A DNA stretch of 64,000 nucleotides from contig NZ_JACMTR010000002.1 in the NCBI RefSeq assembly GCF_014267175.1, forward strand, positions 260,001-324,000, written 5' to 3'. A program made the position numbers and the translations under genes. The notes below the pieces were generated by a model. The model saw only the letters and a list, made by a program, of their open reading frames with translations. It ran no database searches and was not told the DNA's origin. The stretch comes from Pseudonocardia sp. C8 (GTDB lineage Bacteria; Actinomycetota; Actinomycetes; Mycobacteriales; Pseudonocardiaceae). Below are positions 43,543 to 53,832 of the stretch, piece by piece. How positions within the stretch are numbered: the stretch's first letter is position 1; each line of letters opens with the position of its first letter.

Positions 43543-44181
43543 ATGTCGGCGACGGCCCGGAACCACACGGACGACCTCGACCGGACGCCGGGGGAGCGCC
43601 GGGCGGGCCGGCGGCCGGTGACGTCCCGGTCCGAGATCGAGCACATCGCGCTGGACATGTTCAGCGAGCAGGGCTTCGACCACACGACCGTCGACGACGT
43701 CGCGCACGCCGCCGGGATCGGCCGCCGCACCTTCTTCCGCTACTACGCCTCGAAGAACGACGTCGCCTGGGGCGCCTTCGACGAGCAGCTGGTCCGGATG
43801 CGTGCGGTGCTGGCCGCCCAGCCCACCGAGCTGCCGGTCCTCGAGTGCGTCCGGCGGGCGGTGCTCGAGTTCAACCACGTGGAACCGGACGAGCAGCCCT
43901 GGCACCGGCGCCGCCTGCGGCTGATCCTGCAGACCCCGGCGCTGCAGGCCCATTCCACGCTCCGGTACGCGGCGTGGCGGGAGGTCGTCGCGGACTTCGT
44001 CGCCGAGCGGCGCGGCGAACCGGCCTCGGAGCTGGTGCCGCAGAGCATCGGTCACGCCTGCCTGGGAGTCTGTCTCGCGGCCTACGAGCGGTGGCTGGCC
44101 GATGAGAGCCTGGAGCTCACCGACCTGCTCGACAGCGTCTTCCGCTCCCTCGAGAAGGGCTGGGCCGCGGAGCTGGCTTGA
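43543..44181 (+). CDS. mycofactocin-type TetR regulator (MftR-like)
   Basis: The 212-residue repressor resembles MftR, which controls the mycofactocin cofactor cluster. Its helix-turn-helix reads SEIEHIALDMFSEQGFDHTTVDDVAHAAGIGRRTFFRYYASKNDVAWGAFDEQL, and downstream residues such as RLRLILQTPALQAHSTLRYAAWREVVADFVAERRG and HACLGVCLAAYERWLADE follow the family. ATG at 43543 has GGAGA ahead. No other mft gene is in the window, so it appears to be an orphan here. Confidence 0.78.
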   Translation: MSATARNHTDDLDRTPGERRAGRRPVTSRSEIEHIALDMFSEQGFDHTTVDDVAHAAGIGRRTFFRYYASKNDVAWGAFDEQLVRMRAVLAAQPTELPVLECVRRAVLEFNHVEPDEQPWHRRRLRLILQTPALQAHSTLRYAAWREVVADFVAERRGEPASELVPQSIGHACLGVCLAAYERWLADESLELTDLLDSVFRSLEKGWAAELA

Positions 44182-44230
44182 GTGGGCCGCTGCGGCCGCT
44201 GCTCACCTCGGCAACCCCGACGGCGTCCGG

Positions 44231-44294
44231 AACGCTCACGGAACCGGGCGACGCTCGCCGGATCGCGTGAGCAACGCCGGGATCCGTGAGCGTT
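44231..44294. repeat. inverted repeat with three GTGAGC-type half-sites
   Basis: AACGCTCACGGA (44231-44242) and TCCGTGAGCGTT (44283-44294) are perfect 12-bp inverted arms around 40 bases, in which GCGTGAGCAACG is a third related half-site. It follows the MftR-like gene stop. It could be an operator, a REP-like element or part of a 3' structure. Confidence 0.55.
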
Positions 44295-44350
44295 TCCGTG
44301 GTCGGGGCGGCTGCCGTGGCCGGGTGCGGCGCGGAGGTGGTGCGGCGGGT

Positions 44351-44381
44351 GCGGCGGCGCCCCGGAAGGGAGCGCCGCCGC
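44351..44381. terminator. bidirectional hairpin between convergent genes
   Basis: A 10-bp perfect stem GCGGCGGCGC/GCGCCGCCGC (44351-44360 with 44372-44381), extended inside by CCC/GGG, lies between the convergent MftR-like gene and the repeat protein. No T-run is seen. Confidence 0.6.
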
Positions 44382-44394
44382 GGTGGGACCGGAG

Positions 44395-45741
44395 TCAGCG
44401 GGTGATGCCGAACATCCGCTCCCAGAGACTCGGCTGGGCCGGGGCGTCCTGGTCCTGATCGGCCGGGGTGGCCACCCGGCCCGAAGCGGCGGGCGCGGCG
44501 GGCGCGGTGGAGACGGTCGCCGTCGCGGTGCCCGGAACCTGCGGCACACCCGGCGCTGCAGGCACGCCGGGTGCCGCGGGGGTCGCCGGAACGCCGGGCA
44601 CGGCCGGGGCCTGCGGAACGGCCGGGGTCTGCGGCACCGCCGGAGCCTGTGGCATCGACGGGGCCGCAGGAGCCGCGGGCACCGCCGGAACCTGCGGCGC
44701 TGCCGGGACCTGCGGTACCGCCGGGGTCTGCGGCGCACCCGGGATCGCCGGTGTCTGGGGCGTGGCCGGGACTGCCGGAACCTGCGGGGCTGCCGGGACC
44801 GCCGGTGCCTGCGGCACGCCCGGAGCGGCCGGCGCCCCCGGAACCGCCGGTGCCTGCGGTGCCCCCGGAACGGCCGGTGCCCCCGGAACGGCCGGTGCAC
44901 CCGGGACAGGCGGTTCGGGCGCCGACCCGCCCCCGGCCCCGGCCGGTGTCTCCTGGACCGCGACGGTGGCCGGGGTGCCCGGAGCCGCGGCGCCCGGAAC
45001 GGTCCCGGCGACCGGAAGGCCAGGCGCCGCAGGGGTGGCGGGTACTGCCGGGGCCGTGGGTGCTCCCGGTGCGGTCGGGGCCGTCGGCGTCACCGCCACG
45101 CCCGGTGCGGCGGTGTCGGGGACGGCGGTGGTACCGGGGGCCGCCGGCGCGGCCGCAGCGGCCGGGGCGGCCGGCTGTCCCGGCCCGGCCGGCGCCTGCG
45201 GAGCGGCCGGCACGCCCGGAGCCGCAGGCACGCCCGGGGAAGCGGGGACCCCCGCGGCGGCCGGCACACCCGGCGCTCCCGGGGCGCTCGGGGAGGCAGG
45301 GACCTCCGCGGCGGCCGGCACGCCCGGTGCGGCGGGAACGCCGGGGGCGGCCGGTACGCCGGGGGCAGCGGGAACGCCGGGGGCGGCCGGTACGCCGGGC
45401 GCGGCGGGAACACCCGGTGCAGCCGGAACGCCGGGAGCGGCAGGAACGGCGGCCGGGTCGCCCAGGTCGTCGAGATCGGACGGATCGTCGACCGACCCGC
45501 CGAACAGGGTGTCGAGCAGCCGGTCAAGCGGACCGTCGACCGGGGAGGCCGGGGAGGCCGGGGAGGCCGGGGAGGCCGGTGAGACCGGGGAGACCGGGAA
45601 GGCCGGCGACTGGGCGACGGCGGCGGCCGGGGAGGCGGAGGCACGCGCGGGCTCGGCCGCGCCGGCCACGCCGGCCCCGCACACACCGAGGGTGCCGATC
45701 ATGAGGGTCAGGGCGACGGAAGTGGTGACTCGGGATCGCAC
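44395..45741 (-). CDS. secreted Pro/Ala-rich repeat protein
   Basis: The 448-residue product starts at GTG 45741, five bases after GGAGA, and begins MRSRVTTSVALTLMIG. A hydrophobic signal with AGVAGAAEP as likely cleavage site leads to Ser-Pro-Ala triplets and a short region with LDRLLDTLFGG. It then has long degenerate APGVPA hexapeptide repeats (about residues 100-420) and a non-repetitive end PSLWERMFGITR. This is collagen- or cell-wall-spanning-like composition, and I assign no enzyme function. A frame on the opposite strand is also open but has no signal peptide. GTG at 45768 would add nine residues before the signal. Confidence 0.7.
   Translation of the reverse strand: MRSRVTTSVALTLMIGTLGVCGAGVAGAAEPARASASPAAAVAQSPAFPVSPVSPASPASPASPASPVDGPLDRLLDTLFGGSVDDPSDLDDLGDPAAVPAAPGVPAAPGVPAAPGVPAAPGVPAAPGVPAAPGVPAAPGVPAAAEVPASPSAPGAPGVPAAAGVPASPGVPAAPGVPAAPQAPAGPGQPAAPAAAAAPAAPGTTAVPDTAAPGVAVTPTAPTAPGAPTAPAVPATPAAPGLPVAGTVPGAAAPGTPATVAVQETPAGAGGGSAPEPPVPGAPAVPGAPAVPGAPQAPAVPGAPAAPGVPQAPAVPAAPQVPAVPATPQTPAIPGAPQTPAVPQVPAAPQVPAVPAAPAAPSMPQAPAVPQTPAVPQAPAVPGVPATPAAPGVPAAPGVPQVPGTATATVSTAPAAPAASGRVATPADQDQDAPAQPSLWERMFGITR
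45311..45446. repeat. 18-bp coding tandem repeat
   Basis: Seven or so copies of an 18-bp unit (GCGGCGGGAACGCCGGGG-like) encode repeated APGVPA hexapeptides of the secreted protein. Alternating GGTACG and GGAACG variants suggest repeat expansion in 36-bp pairs. A 9-bp GGGGAGGCC repeat lies at about 45541-45577 in the same gene. Confidence 0.8.
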
Positions 45742-46125
45742 GGATCTCTCCAGTGGGCGGTGCTGCACGAAGTGACTGACGGCGCAGAGCTTGCGATCAC
45801 CGCCGGTGCGCCACCAGTGACCCGATCGTGGTCACACCCGCCACGACGGCCCCACCGGTCACGCAGTGATCGGAACGGGCCCGCGGCCACCCGGAACGGG
45901 CGACCCCGTCCGGGGTACGCGGACCGCCGTCACCGGCACCGGAGCCCTCCCGCCACCCGACCCGGCGACACCGCGGCGCAATCGCTCACCCGTCGGCGTG
46001 GAAACGGCGTGTCGTTCACCCGTCGGTGCAGCCCGTGACCGGCCGTACCCGGAATCCGGCGCCGGTGTGACGGTTCGTGATCGCCGGGCCGGTGTGGGCG
46101 GACGTCGAGCGACACGTCACGAGGG

Positions 46126-46155
46126 TTCGGCGCCGCCGACGAGCCGTGGTAGCGT
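46126..46155 (+). promoter_or_regulatory. candidate cspA promoter in a 570-base gene-free stretch
   Basis: From 45742 to 46311 no convincing gene is seen. TTCGGC (46126-46131) and TAGCGT (46150-46155) with an 18-base spacer could form a promoter, giving a 5' leader of about 150 bases before cspA. Long leaders are usual for cold-shock genes. The leader is less GC-rich than its surroundings. The boxes are weak matches. Confidence 0.35.
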
Positions 46156-46311
46156 CCGCGGTGGTTGCAGTCGTTCTTCTCTCGATCGCCGTGAAGCGTC
46201 CGTGTGAAGTTGTGACGGTGGGCTTCGACGGTGTCATGACCCGTAGCTCGCGCGACCGCCGGCTCTTGCTGTGAGAGCCGGGACCGTTCCATCTGAGAAG
46301 GACACAGTTTT

Positions 46312-46515
46312 ATGCCGCAGGGCACCGTCAAGTGGTTCAACGCCGAGAAGGGCTTCGGCTTCATCGCCACCGACGACGAGGGACCGGACGTGTTCGTCCA
46401 CTACTCCGCGATCGAGGCCAACGGGTTCCGCACCCTGGAGGAGAACCAGCGGGTCGACTTCCAGGCCAGCCAGGGCAAGAAGGGACCGCAGGCCGACACG
46501 GTCCGCGTGATCTGA
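46312..46515 (+). CDS. cspA: cold shock protein
   Basis: The 67-residue single cold-shock domain has RNP1 KGFGFIA and RNP2 VFVHYSAI, the RNA-binding aromatic patches, and begins [14 protein letters not shown] as in CspA. It is an RNA chaperone acting on structured mRNAs. GAGAAGGA lies ahead of ATG 46312, with a long untranslated leader likely. Length and motifs match the family exactly, with no odd residues. Confidence 0.97.
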   Translation: MPQGTVKWFNAEKGFGFIATDDEGPDVFVHYSAIEANGFRTLEENQRVDFQASQGKKGPQADTVRVI

Positions 46516-46550
46516 CTTCCCGCGGGGCACCGCCCCGCGCGTGACGAACC

Positions 46551-46584
46551 GGCGCCGGCACTCCTTCCGGGGAGTGCCGGCGCC
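46551..46584 (+). terminator. terminator after cspA
   Basis: A perfect 14-bp stem GGCGCCGGCACTCC (46551-46564 with 46571-46584) has a 6-base loop, 36 bases past the cspA stop. The flank after it is mixed, with only GTCGTCTGTCC. Confidence 0.8.
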
Positions 46585-46829
46585 GTCGTCTGTCCGCTCC
46601 CGCCGCCCAGGAGCAGCGCCTGCCGAACGGTGCGACGACCGGCGGCGCGCCCGGAGCGCCGCAGGTTGCCACCGGTCACCTGACCGCTCCGCCCGGTCAT
46701 CGGCCGTTCACCGGCGGGCCGGGACGCCGTACGGTCGGTCGCTCCCGCTCGTCTCCCCGCCGGGTGTCCTCGGCGCGTGTCGCTCGCGAACCGTGATCGG
46801 TTCCCGCATCCTGGTGTTGCACTTCACAT

Positions 46830-46850
46830 CGGGCACCACGGTGGTGCCCG
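46830..46850. promoter_or_regulatory. 21-bp palindrome before the Prim-Pol-like gene
   Basis: CGGGCACCAC and GTGGTGCCCG are perfect 10-bp inverted arms with a single G between. The site is 26 bases before the gene start, overlapping a probable promoter or 5' leader, so it may be an operator or an RNA hairpin hiding the start. Confidence 0.5.
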
Positions 46851-46875
46851 AGCGAGCGAAGGGAAGTGGATCCCG

Positions 46876-47376
46876 ATGTCCTGGTGGGACAGCTACCGAG
46901 CCGTCTACGGCGCGGAGCTGCGGGCGGCCGCCCGTGAGTACGCCGACCACGGATGGCCCCTCGTGCCGGGCCCCGGGGCCGACGTGCTCCTGGCAACCGG
47001 CGACGTGCTCGACGTCGTCGAGGTGCCGGCCGCGATCGGCCGCCAGGTCTGCCGGACGCTGCGCGAGGCCGGCGAGGTCGTCCCGGTGGCGGCCACGCCG
47101 CAGGGCACCTGGTGGTTCCCGATGACGCCGCGGCACGCCCTGCCCGCCGAGCTCAGCCTGCACACCGACGTCGTGCTGCACACCGACGGCATCGGGGTCG
47201 TCGCGCCGCCGACCGAGCTCCCCGACGGCTGGGTGCAGTGGCGGGTCGCGCCGGCCCGCGTCGGCTACCGGGTTCCCGAGGCGTCCGTCGTCGTCGAGGC
47301 GGTCAGCGACGCCGTCCGGAACCGGAACGCGACTCCCGAGGTGCCGGTCGACGAGGTCGCCGCCCTGCGGCGCTGA
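46876..47376 (+). CDS. short Prim-Pol-like protein (primase/polymerase N-domain family)
   Basis: The 166-residue protein resembles the small actinomycete proteins annotated as bifunctional DNA primase/polymerase. Matching points are RAAAREYADHGWPLVPG, DVLDVVEVPAAIGRQV and TPQGTWWFPM, then LSLHTDVVLHTDGIGVVAPPTELPDGWVQWRVAP. It lacks a clear catalytic Asp-x-Asp/Glu pair, so primer synthesis is doubtful. ATG at 46876 was chosen because the upstream frame has no family similarity. Confidence 0.65.
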   Translation: MSWWDSYRAVYGAELRAAAREYADHGWPLVPGPGADVLLATGDVLDVVEVPAAIGRQVCRTLREAGEVVPVAATPQGTWWFPMTPRHALPAELSLHTDVVLHTDGIGVVAPPTELPDGWVQWRVAPARVGYRVPEASVVVEAVSDAVRNRNATPEVPVDEVAALRR

Positions 47377-47503
47377 CCGCACCTCCGCGCGGCCCGGCCA
47401 GGCGCCGGCCGGGCCGCGCGTCCCGCACCCTCCGGGTTCGTCCGGAGATCGCCCCCGGTGCGCCCCCGGGTTCGTCGTCGGTCGCGCGAGGCACTATGGA
47501 GCC

Positions 47504-48856
47504 GTGCAGACCTCCCGCGCGCCGGAGCGCCCGGCACCGACCCCGAGGCGGGACCGCGCCGTCGGACCCGCCCAGGCCGTCCCGATGACGCCGCTCGGGG
47601 GCTTCGGCCCCGGCGACGAGCAGAAGCGCCGCGACCTGCGGCGGATGAAGGTCGTCGCGACCGGCTTCCTGATCGCCGCCACGGTCGTCTTCTTCGTCGC
47701 GAAGTACCTGGAGGACGTCCAGGGCCTGGCCTGGGCCTCGTACCTCCGGGCCAGCGCCGAGGCGGGCATGGTCGGCGCGCTGGCGGACTGGTTCGCCGTC
47801 ACCGCGCTGTTCCGGCATCCGCTGCGGCTGCCGATCCCGCACACCGCGATCATCCCGCGCAAGAAGGACATGATCGGCAACAGCCTCGGCGACTTCGTCG
47901 GCGAGAACTTCCTGTCCGAGTCCGTCGTCCGGGACAAGCTGGAACGGGTCGGGGTCAGCGAGCAGGTCGGCCACTGGATCAGGCAGCAGGACAACGCCGA
48001 CCGGGTCACCACCGAGCTCGTCACGGCGGCGCGGGCCGTCGTGACGGTGCTGCGCGACGAGGACGTGCAGAACGTCATCGAGACCGTGGCCGTCCGGAAG
48101 CTGCTGGAGATCCCGGTCGGCCCGCCCATGGGCAAGGCACTCGAGGGCGTGCTCGCCGACGGCGCGCACCGCCGCCTCGTCGACCTGGTGTGCGACCGCG
48201 CCTACGACTGGGTCGCCGACAACCAGGAGATGGTGCTGCGCGTGGTGCACGAGCGGGCTCCGGCCTGGACGCCGCGGTTCGTCGACGACATGGTCGCCGA
48301 CAAGCTCTTCGCCGAGATCCGCGGCTACGCCTGGGCGGTCAAGACCGACCCGGAACACCCGCTGCGGCACGCCGTCGACCGCTACCTGTCCGAGTTCGCG
48401 AAGGACCTGCAGTACGACCCGACGACGATGGATCGGGCCGAGCAGGTCAAGCGCCAGGTCATCGAGCATCCCGAGGTCCAGCACTTCATCGGGCGGGCCT
48501 GGACCGTCGTGAAGGGCATGGTGCTCGATGCCGCCGACGACCCCTCCAACGAGCTGCGCCTGCGGGTGCGGGACGCGTTGATGGGGTTCGGCGCGCGGCT
48601 CGACCGGGACCGCGAGCTCGCCGCCAAGCTGGACGGCTGGATGGCCGACGCCGCGTGCTACGTCGTCCGGCACTACCGGCACCAGATCACCACCCTCATC
48701 ACGGACACGGTCGCCCGGTGGGACGCGGAGGAGACCTCCCGCAAGATCGAGCTGCAGGTCGGCCGGGACCTGCAGTGGATCCGGATCAACGGCACCGTCG
48801 TCGGCGCGCTCGCCGGCCTGGTGATCCACGCCGTCGGCGAGCTGCTGGTGGGATGA
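47504..48856 (+). CDS. DUF445-family membrane-associated protein
   Basis: The 450-residue protein is a DUF445 member. A transmembrane helix (VVATGFLIAATVVFFVAKYL, near 50-70) follows a short cytoplasmic start, and GALADWFAVTALFRHPLRLPIPHTAIIPRKKD is the family signature. A long helical middle region precedes a second hydrophobic end (RINGTVVGALAGLVIHAVGELLVG). The role is unknown. GTG at 47504 was taken as start. No terminator follows before the XRE gene promoter. Confidence 0.92.
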   Translation: MQTSRAPERPAPTPRRDRAVGPAQAVPMTPLGGFGPGDEQKRRDLRRMKVVATGFLIAATVVFFVAKYLEDVQGLAWASYLRASAEAGMVGALADWFAVTALFRHPLRLPIPHTAIIPRKKDMIGNSLGDFVGENFLSESVVRDKLERVGVSEQVGHWIRQQDNADRVTTELVTAARAVVTVLRDEDVQNVIETVAVRKLLEIPVGPPMGKALEGVLADGAHRRLVDLVCDRAYDWVADNQEMVLRVVHERAPAWTPRFVDDMVADKLFAEIRGYAWAVKTDPEHPLRHAVDRYLSEFAKDLQYDPTTMDRAEQVKRQVIEHPEVQHFIGRAWTVVKGMVLDAADDPSNELRLRVRDALMGFGARLDRDRELAAKLDGWMADAACYVVRHYRHQITTLITDTVARWDAEETSRKIELQVGRDLQWIRINGTVVGALAGLVIHAVGELLVG

Positions 48857-48943
48857 CCGCGGCCCGCACGGTCTTCGTCACCTGCTCGCCACCACCCGGT
48901 CACGAACGTGGCACACGCCACGTGACCAGCGCTAGCAGTCCGC

Positions 48944-48972
48944 TTGCAACAGTTAGCGCCCCCGCGTAGGGT
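48944..48972 (+). promoter_or_regulatory. promoter of the XRE-hbhA operon
   Basis: TTGCAA (48944-48949) and TAGGGT (48967-48972) with a 17-base spacer make a good group A promoter, ahead of the XRE gene by about 35 bases. Related CTAGCAG and GTTAGCG repeats flank the -35. Confidence 0.65.
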
Positions 48973-49007
48973 CGGAGACACGCGATGAGGAACGGAGGTG
49001 CGGCGGA

Positions 49008-49484
49008 GTGACCACCGAGCCGGAACCCGGAGACGGTGCGGCCCGGTCCGCCGAACCCGCCGAGCGAGTCGGGCACGTGGGTCAGGTCGTCGGCCAGGCC
49101 CAGCAGGCCGTCGGGCACGCGGTGGACGACATCGGGTCGTACATCCGCGCCCAGCGGGAGGCCGCCCAGGTCTCCATGCGGCAGCTGGCCCGGTCGGCAG
49201 GCGTGAGCAACCCCTACCTGAGCCAGGTCGAGCGGGGGCTGCGCAAGCCGTCCGCGGAGATCCTGCAGCAGATCGCCAAGGGTCTGCGGATCTCGGCCGA
49301 GGCGCTGTACGTCCGGGCCGGGATCCTCGAGGAGCGTCCCGCCGGGAAGGTGACCGACGCGGTGCTCACCGACCCGACCCTCAACGAGCGGCAGAAGCGC
49401 GTGCTGCTCGACGTGTACGAGTCGTTCCGCAGGGAGAACGGCCTCCCCGACAGCACCGAGACACCGAACGAGACGAGGAAGTGA
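49008..49484 (+). CDS. XRE-family regulator (HbhA-neighbour type)
   Basis: The 158-residue regulator has one Cro/C1-type helix-turn-helix: IGSYIRAQREAAQVSMRQLARSAGVSNPYLSQVERGLRKPSAEILQQIAKGLRI at about residues 42-95. In mycobacteria this protein (Rv0474 type) precedes hbhA, as it does here, with 5 bases between. GTG at 49008 was taken, consistent with GGAGG-like bases ahead (ACGGAGGTGCGGCGGA). It probably controls the adhesin operon. Confidence 0.9.
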   Translation: MTTEPEPGDGAARSAEPAERVGHVGQVVGQAQQAVGHAVDDIGSYIRAQREAAQVSMRQLARSAGVSNPYLSQVERGLRKPSAEILQQIAKGLRISAEALYVRAGILEERPAGKVTDAVLTDPTLNERQKRVLLDVYESFRRENGLPDSTETPNETRK

Positions 49485-49489
49485 TCACC

Positions 49490-50221
49490 ATGGCCGTGAA
49501 CCTCCCGACCAGTGCCGACGTGAAGAAGCTGCGCGAGCAGACCGCCGAGCAGGCCGAGGTCGTCCGTACCCCGCTGCTCGCCGTCCTCGGCGCGGGCGAC
49601 TTCGCCTACAGCACCGTGACCAAGGCCGTCACCGACGCCCGCACCACCGCGACCAAGCGCGTCGAGGGCGTCCAGTCCCGCGTGTCCGAGTTCCCGGAGG
49701 AGCTCAAGGAGCTGCGCGGCAAGCTGTCCTCGGACAACCTGCGCAAGCAGGTCGAGGAGTTCCGCTCCGAGGTCGAGGGCGTCTACGTCGGCTTCGCCCA
49801 GCGCGGGGAGAAGGCCTGGGGCCGGATCCGCAAGCAGCCGCAGGTCAAGCAGGCCATCGCGACCGTCGAGGACCTGACCGAGAAGTTCGACGCCCGCGTC
49901 GACGGCTTCGTCGACGAGACCCACGAGGCCGCGACCAAGGCGCTCGACACGGTCACCACCCAGACCCGGTCGGTCGGCGAGAAGGTCGCCCGCCGCACCC
50001 AGTCGGCCGCCGGCCAGGCCGCCGAGGCCGTGACCGAGGCCTCGCAGGACGCCGCGAGCGCGATCGAGGACGCGGGCGACGAGGTCGCCGGCACCACCCG
50101 GTCGACCACCCGCAAGGCGGCCGCGAAGACCGACCCGAAGACCACCACCGGTGCCAAGACGACGGCGGCCCGCAAGCCGGCCACCCGTCGCACCAGCACC
50201 ACCACCGCCAGCAAGAAGTGA
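49490..50221 (+). CDS. hbhA: heparin-binding haemagglutinin-like protein
   Basis: The 243-residue protein follows HbhA in mycobacteria: a start NLPTSADVKKLREQTAEQAEVVRTPLLAVLGAGDFAY, a long amphipathic coiled coil (about 45-160), and a lysine/alanine/threonine-rich tail (TKTTAARKPATRRTSTT region) that in mycobacteria binds sulfated sugars. No signal peptide is seen, as in known HbhA. Adhesion is only shown for mycobacterial homologues, and in a soil actinomycete the protein may serve another membrane role. ATG at 49490. Confidence 0.87.
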   Translation: MAVNLPTSADVKKLREQTAEQAEVVRTPLLAVLGAGDFAYSTVTKAVTDARTTATKRVEGVQSRVSEFPEELKELRGKLSSDNLRKQVEEFRSEVEGVYVGFAQRGEKAWGRIRKQPQVKQAIATVEDLTEKFDARVDGFVDETHEAATKALDTVTTQTRSVGEKVARRTQSAAGQAAEAVTEASQDAASAIEDAGDEVAGTTRSTTRKAAAKTDPKTTTGAKTTAARKPATRRTSTTTASKK

Positions 50222-50254
50222 ACCTCCCCGGGCGCACCGCCCGGTGAGTCACCG

Positions 50255-50299
50255 CACGACGCCCCGCCGGTCCGGACGACCGGCGGGGCGCTCGTCGTG
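50255..50299 (+). terminator. terminator after hbhA
   Basis: A perfect 13-bp stem (50260-50272 with 50278-50290), loop CGGAC, is extended by the outer pair CACGAC/GTCGTG. It separates hbhA from the DUF2516 gene. Confidence 0.85.
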
Positions 50300-50356
50300 G
50301 GCCCGGATCACCGGAGCCCCCGTGACCGGTGCCCGGTCTCCCCGTACCCTGGCCTC

Positions 50357-50665
50357 GTGGAACTGCTGTACGTCCTCGACCAGTGGATCGTCTTCGGGTT
50401 GAAGATCCTCGCGCTGCCGGTGGGCGGCTACGCGTTCCTGCACGCACTCCGCCAGCGCGCCGACGCCTTCACCGCGGCCGGGAAGCTGACCAAGAACGCC
50501 TGGCTGGGCATCACCGGCGTCGGCCTGCTCCTGCTGATCCTCACCGGCGGCCCGATGTACGGCGGCGCCATGTTCTGGCTGGCCGCGATGGTCGCCGTGC
50601 TCGTCTACCTCGTCGACGTGAAGCCCGCGGTGGTGGAGGTCCAGGGCGGAGGTACGCGCTGGTGA
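50357..50665 (+). CDS. DUF2516-family small membrane protein
   Basis: The 102-residue protein has three hydrophobic helices (for example VFGLKILALPVGGYAFLHAL and LGITGVGLLLLILTGG) and a start GTGGAACTGCTG at 50357. It is the neighbour of hbhA in mycobacteria (Rv0476 type) and in this window. Function unknown. Its stop overlaps the next GTG (GTGA). Confidence 0.87.
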   Translation: MELLYVLDQWIVFGLKILALPVGGYAFLHALRQRADAFTAAGKLTKNAWLGITGVGLLLLILTGGPMYGGAMFWLAAMVAVLVYLVDVKPAVVEVQGGGTRW

Positions 50666-51201
50666 GCTGGCCGGTCCTGGGAACCCTGCACGCCGTCCCC
50701 GCACTCGACCGGCCCGACCTGCTCGCCGAGCCGGTCGCGATCGCGCTCAAGGAGCTGGCCGCCGACCGGGTCGGCGTCGCCGAGATCGATCCCGGGCTGG
50801 CCGACACGGCCGCGTTCTGCGAGGCGTACGGCTCGCCCCTGGAGAAATCCGCGAACTGCGTCGTGGTCTCCGGCAAGCGGGCCGGTGAGGTCCGGTACGC
50901 CGCGTGCCTCGTCCTCGCCACCACCCGCGCCGACGTCAACGGCACCGTCAAGCGCCGGCTCGACGTCCGCAAGGCCTCGTTCGCACCGATGGACGACGCC
51001 GTGGCCCGCACCGGCATGGCCTACGGCGGCATCACCCCGATCGGCCTGCCCGCGGACTGGCCGCTGTGGATCGCGCCCGGGGTCGTGGACGCCGGCGACG
51101 TCGTCATCGGCAGCGGGACCCGGAACGGCAAGCTCGCCGTCCCGGCCGACCTGCTCACCGCGCTCCCGAACGCGTCCGTGGTGGACGACCTCGTCCGCTG
51201 A
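50662..51201 (+). CDS. YbaK/ProX-type aminoacyl-tRNA deacylase domain protein
   Basis: The 179-residue protein carries one YbaK-type editing domain: EKSANCVVVSGKRAGEVRYAACLVLATTRADVNGTVKRRLDVRKASFAPMDDAV and the glycine-rich GMAYGGITPIGLP, plus a C-terminal VIGSGTRNGKLAVPADLL. Such proteins hydrolyse mischarged Cys-tRNA-Pro or Ala-tRNA-Pro. It is coupled by GTGA overlap to the DUF2516 gene. Confidence 0.85.
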   Translation: MSWPVLGTLHAVPALDRPDLLAEPVAIALKELAADRVGVAEIDPGLADTAAFCEAYGSPLEKSANCVVVSGKRAGEVRYAACLVLATTRADVNGTVKRRLDVRKASFAPMDDAVARTGMAYGGITPIGLPADWPLWIAPGVVDAGDVVIGSGTRNGKLAVPADLLTALPNASVVDDLVR

Positions 51202-51215
51202 GCGCGGCTGTTCGC

Positions 51216-51236
51216 CCTGAGCGGACACGACTCAAC
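51216..51236 (+). promoter_or_regulatory. HAIR-like element (HspR binding site) ahead of lon
   Basis: CCTGAGC-GGACACG-ACTCAAC matches the HAIR consensus CTTGAGT-N7-ACTCAAG at 11 of 14 positions with the exact 7-base spacer, 39 bases before the lon ATG. HspR is a heat-shock repressor known to control lon in streptomycetes. Confidence 0.65.
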
Positions 51237-51275
51237 TTCCGGAAGCCCGGGCGGCTCAGCACCGTTGCAGCGGGC

Positions 51276-53624
<2,349 letters not shown>

Positions 53625-53662
53625 CCGGTACGCCGGGCGTCCGCGCGGCGCGCCGGTGCGCA

Positions 53663-53697
53663 GAGCGCCCGCCCCGCACGACGTGGGGCGGGCGCTC
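53663..53697 (+). terminator. terminator after lon
   Basis: A perfect 13-bp stem GAGCGCCCGCCCC (53663-53675 with 53685-53697) with a 9-base loop lies 38 bases past the lon stop, followed by CGTCGTA. Confidence 0.85.
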
Positions 53698-53832
53698 CGT
53701 CGTATCCGGGTCCGTCGCGCCGCACCGCCCCCGTTGCGCCGCCCCGTCCCGCCCCACTGCCTCGTCCGCCGCCGCGGGATTCTCGGGGCGGCGCGGCGGG
53801 GCGGGGCGGCGAGGCGTGCCCCGGTGCGGGGG

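Noticed and set aside
45311..45446. Regular repeats considered as a CRISPR array
   Set aside because: Repeats are adjacent with no unique spacers and lie in a protein frame; no cas gene is near.
44468..45775. Plus-strand Gly/Ala-repeat frame opposite the secreted repeat protein
   Set aside because: It lacks a signal peptide and start signal; the minus-strand frame has both and a non-repetitive end.
46077..46274. Plus-strand 65-codon frame with one hydrophobic segment before cspA
   Set aside because: No ribosome site or family, and it overlaps the probable cspA leader.
45930..46370. Minus-strand 146-codon frame across cspA start
   Set aside because: Codon use is unlike the neighbours and it overlaps a certain gene.
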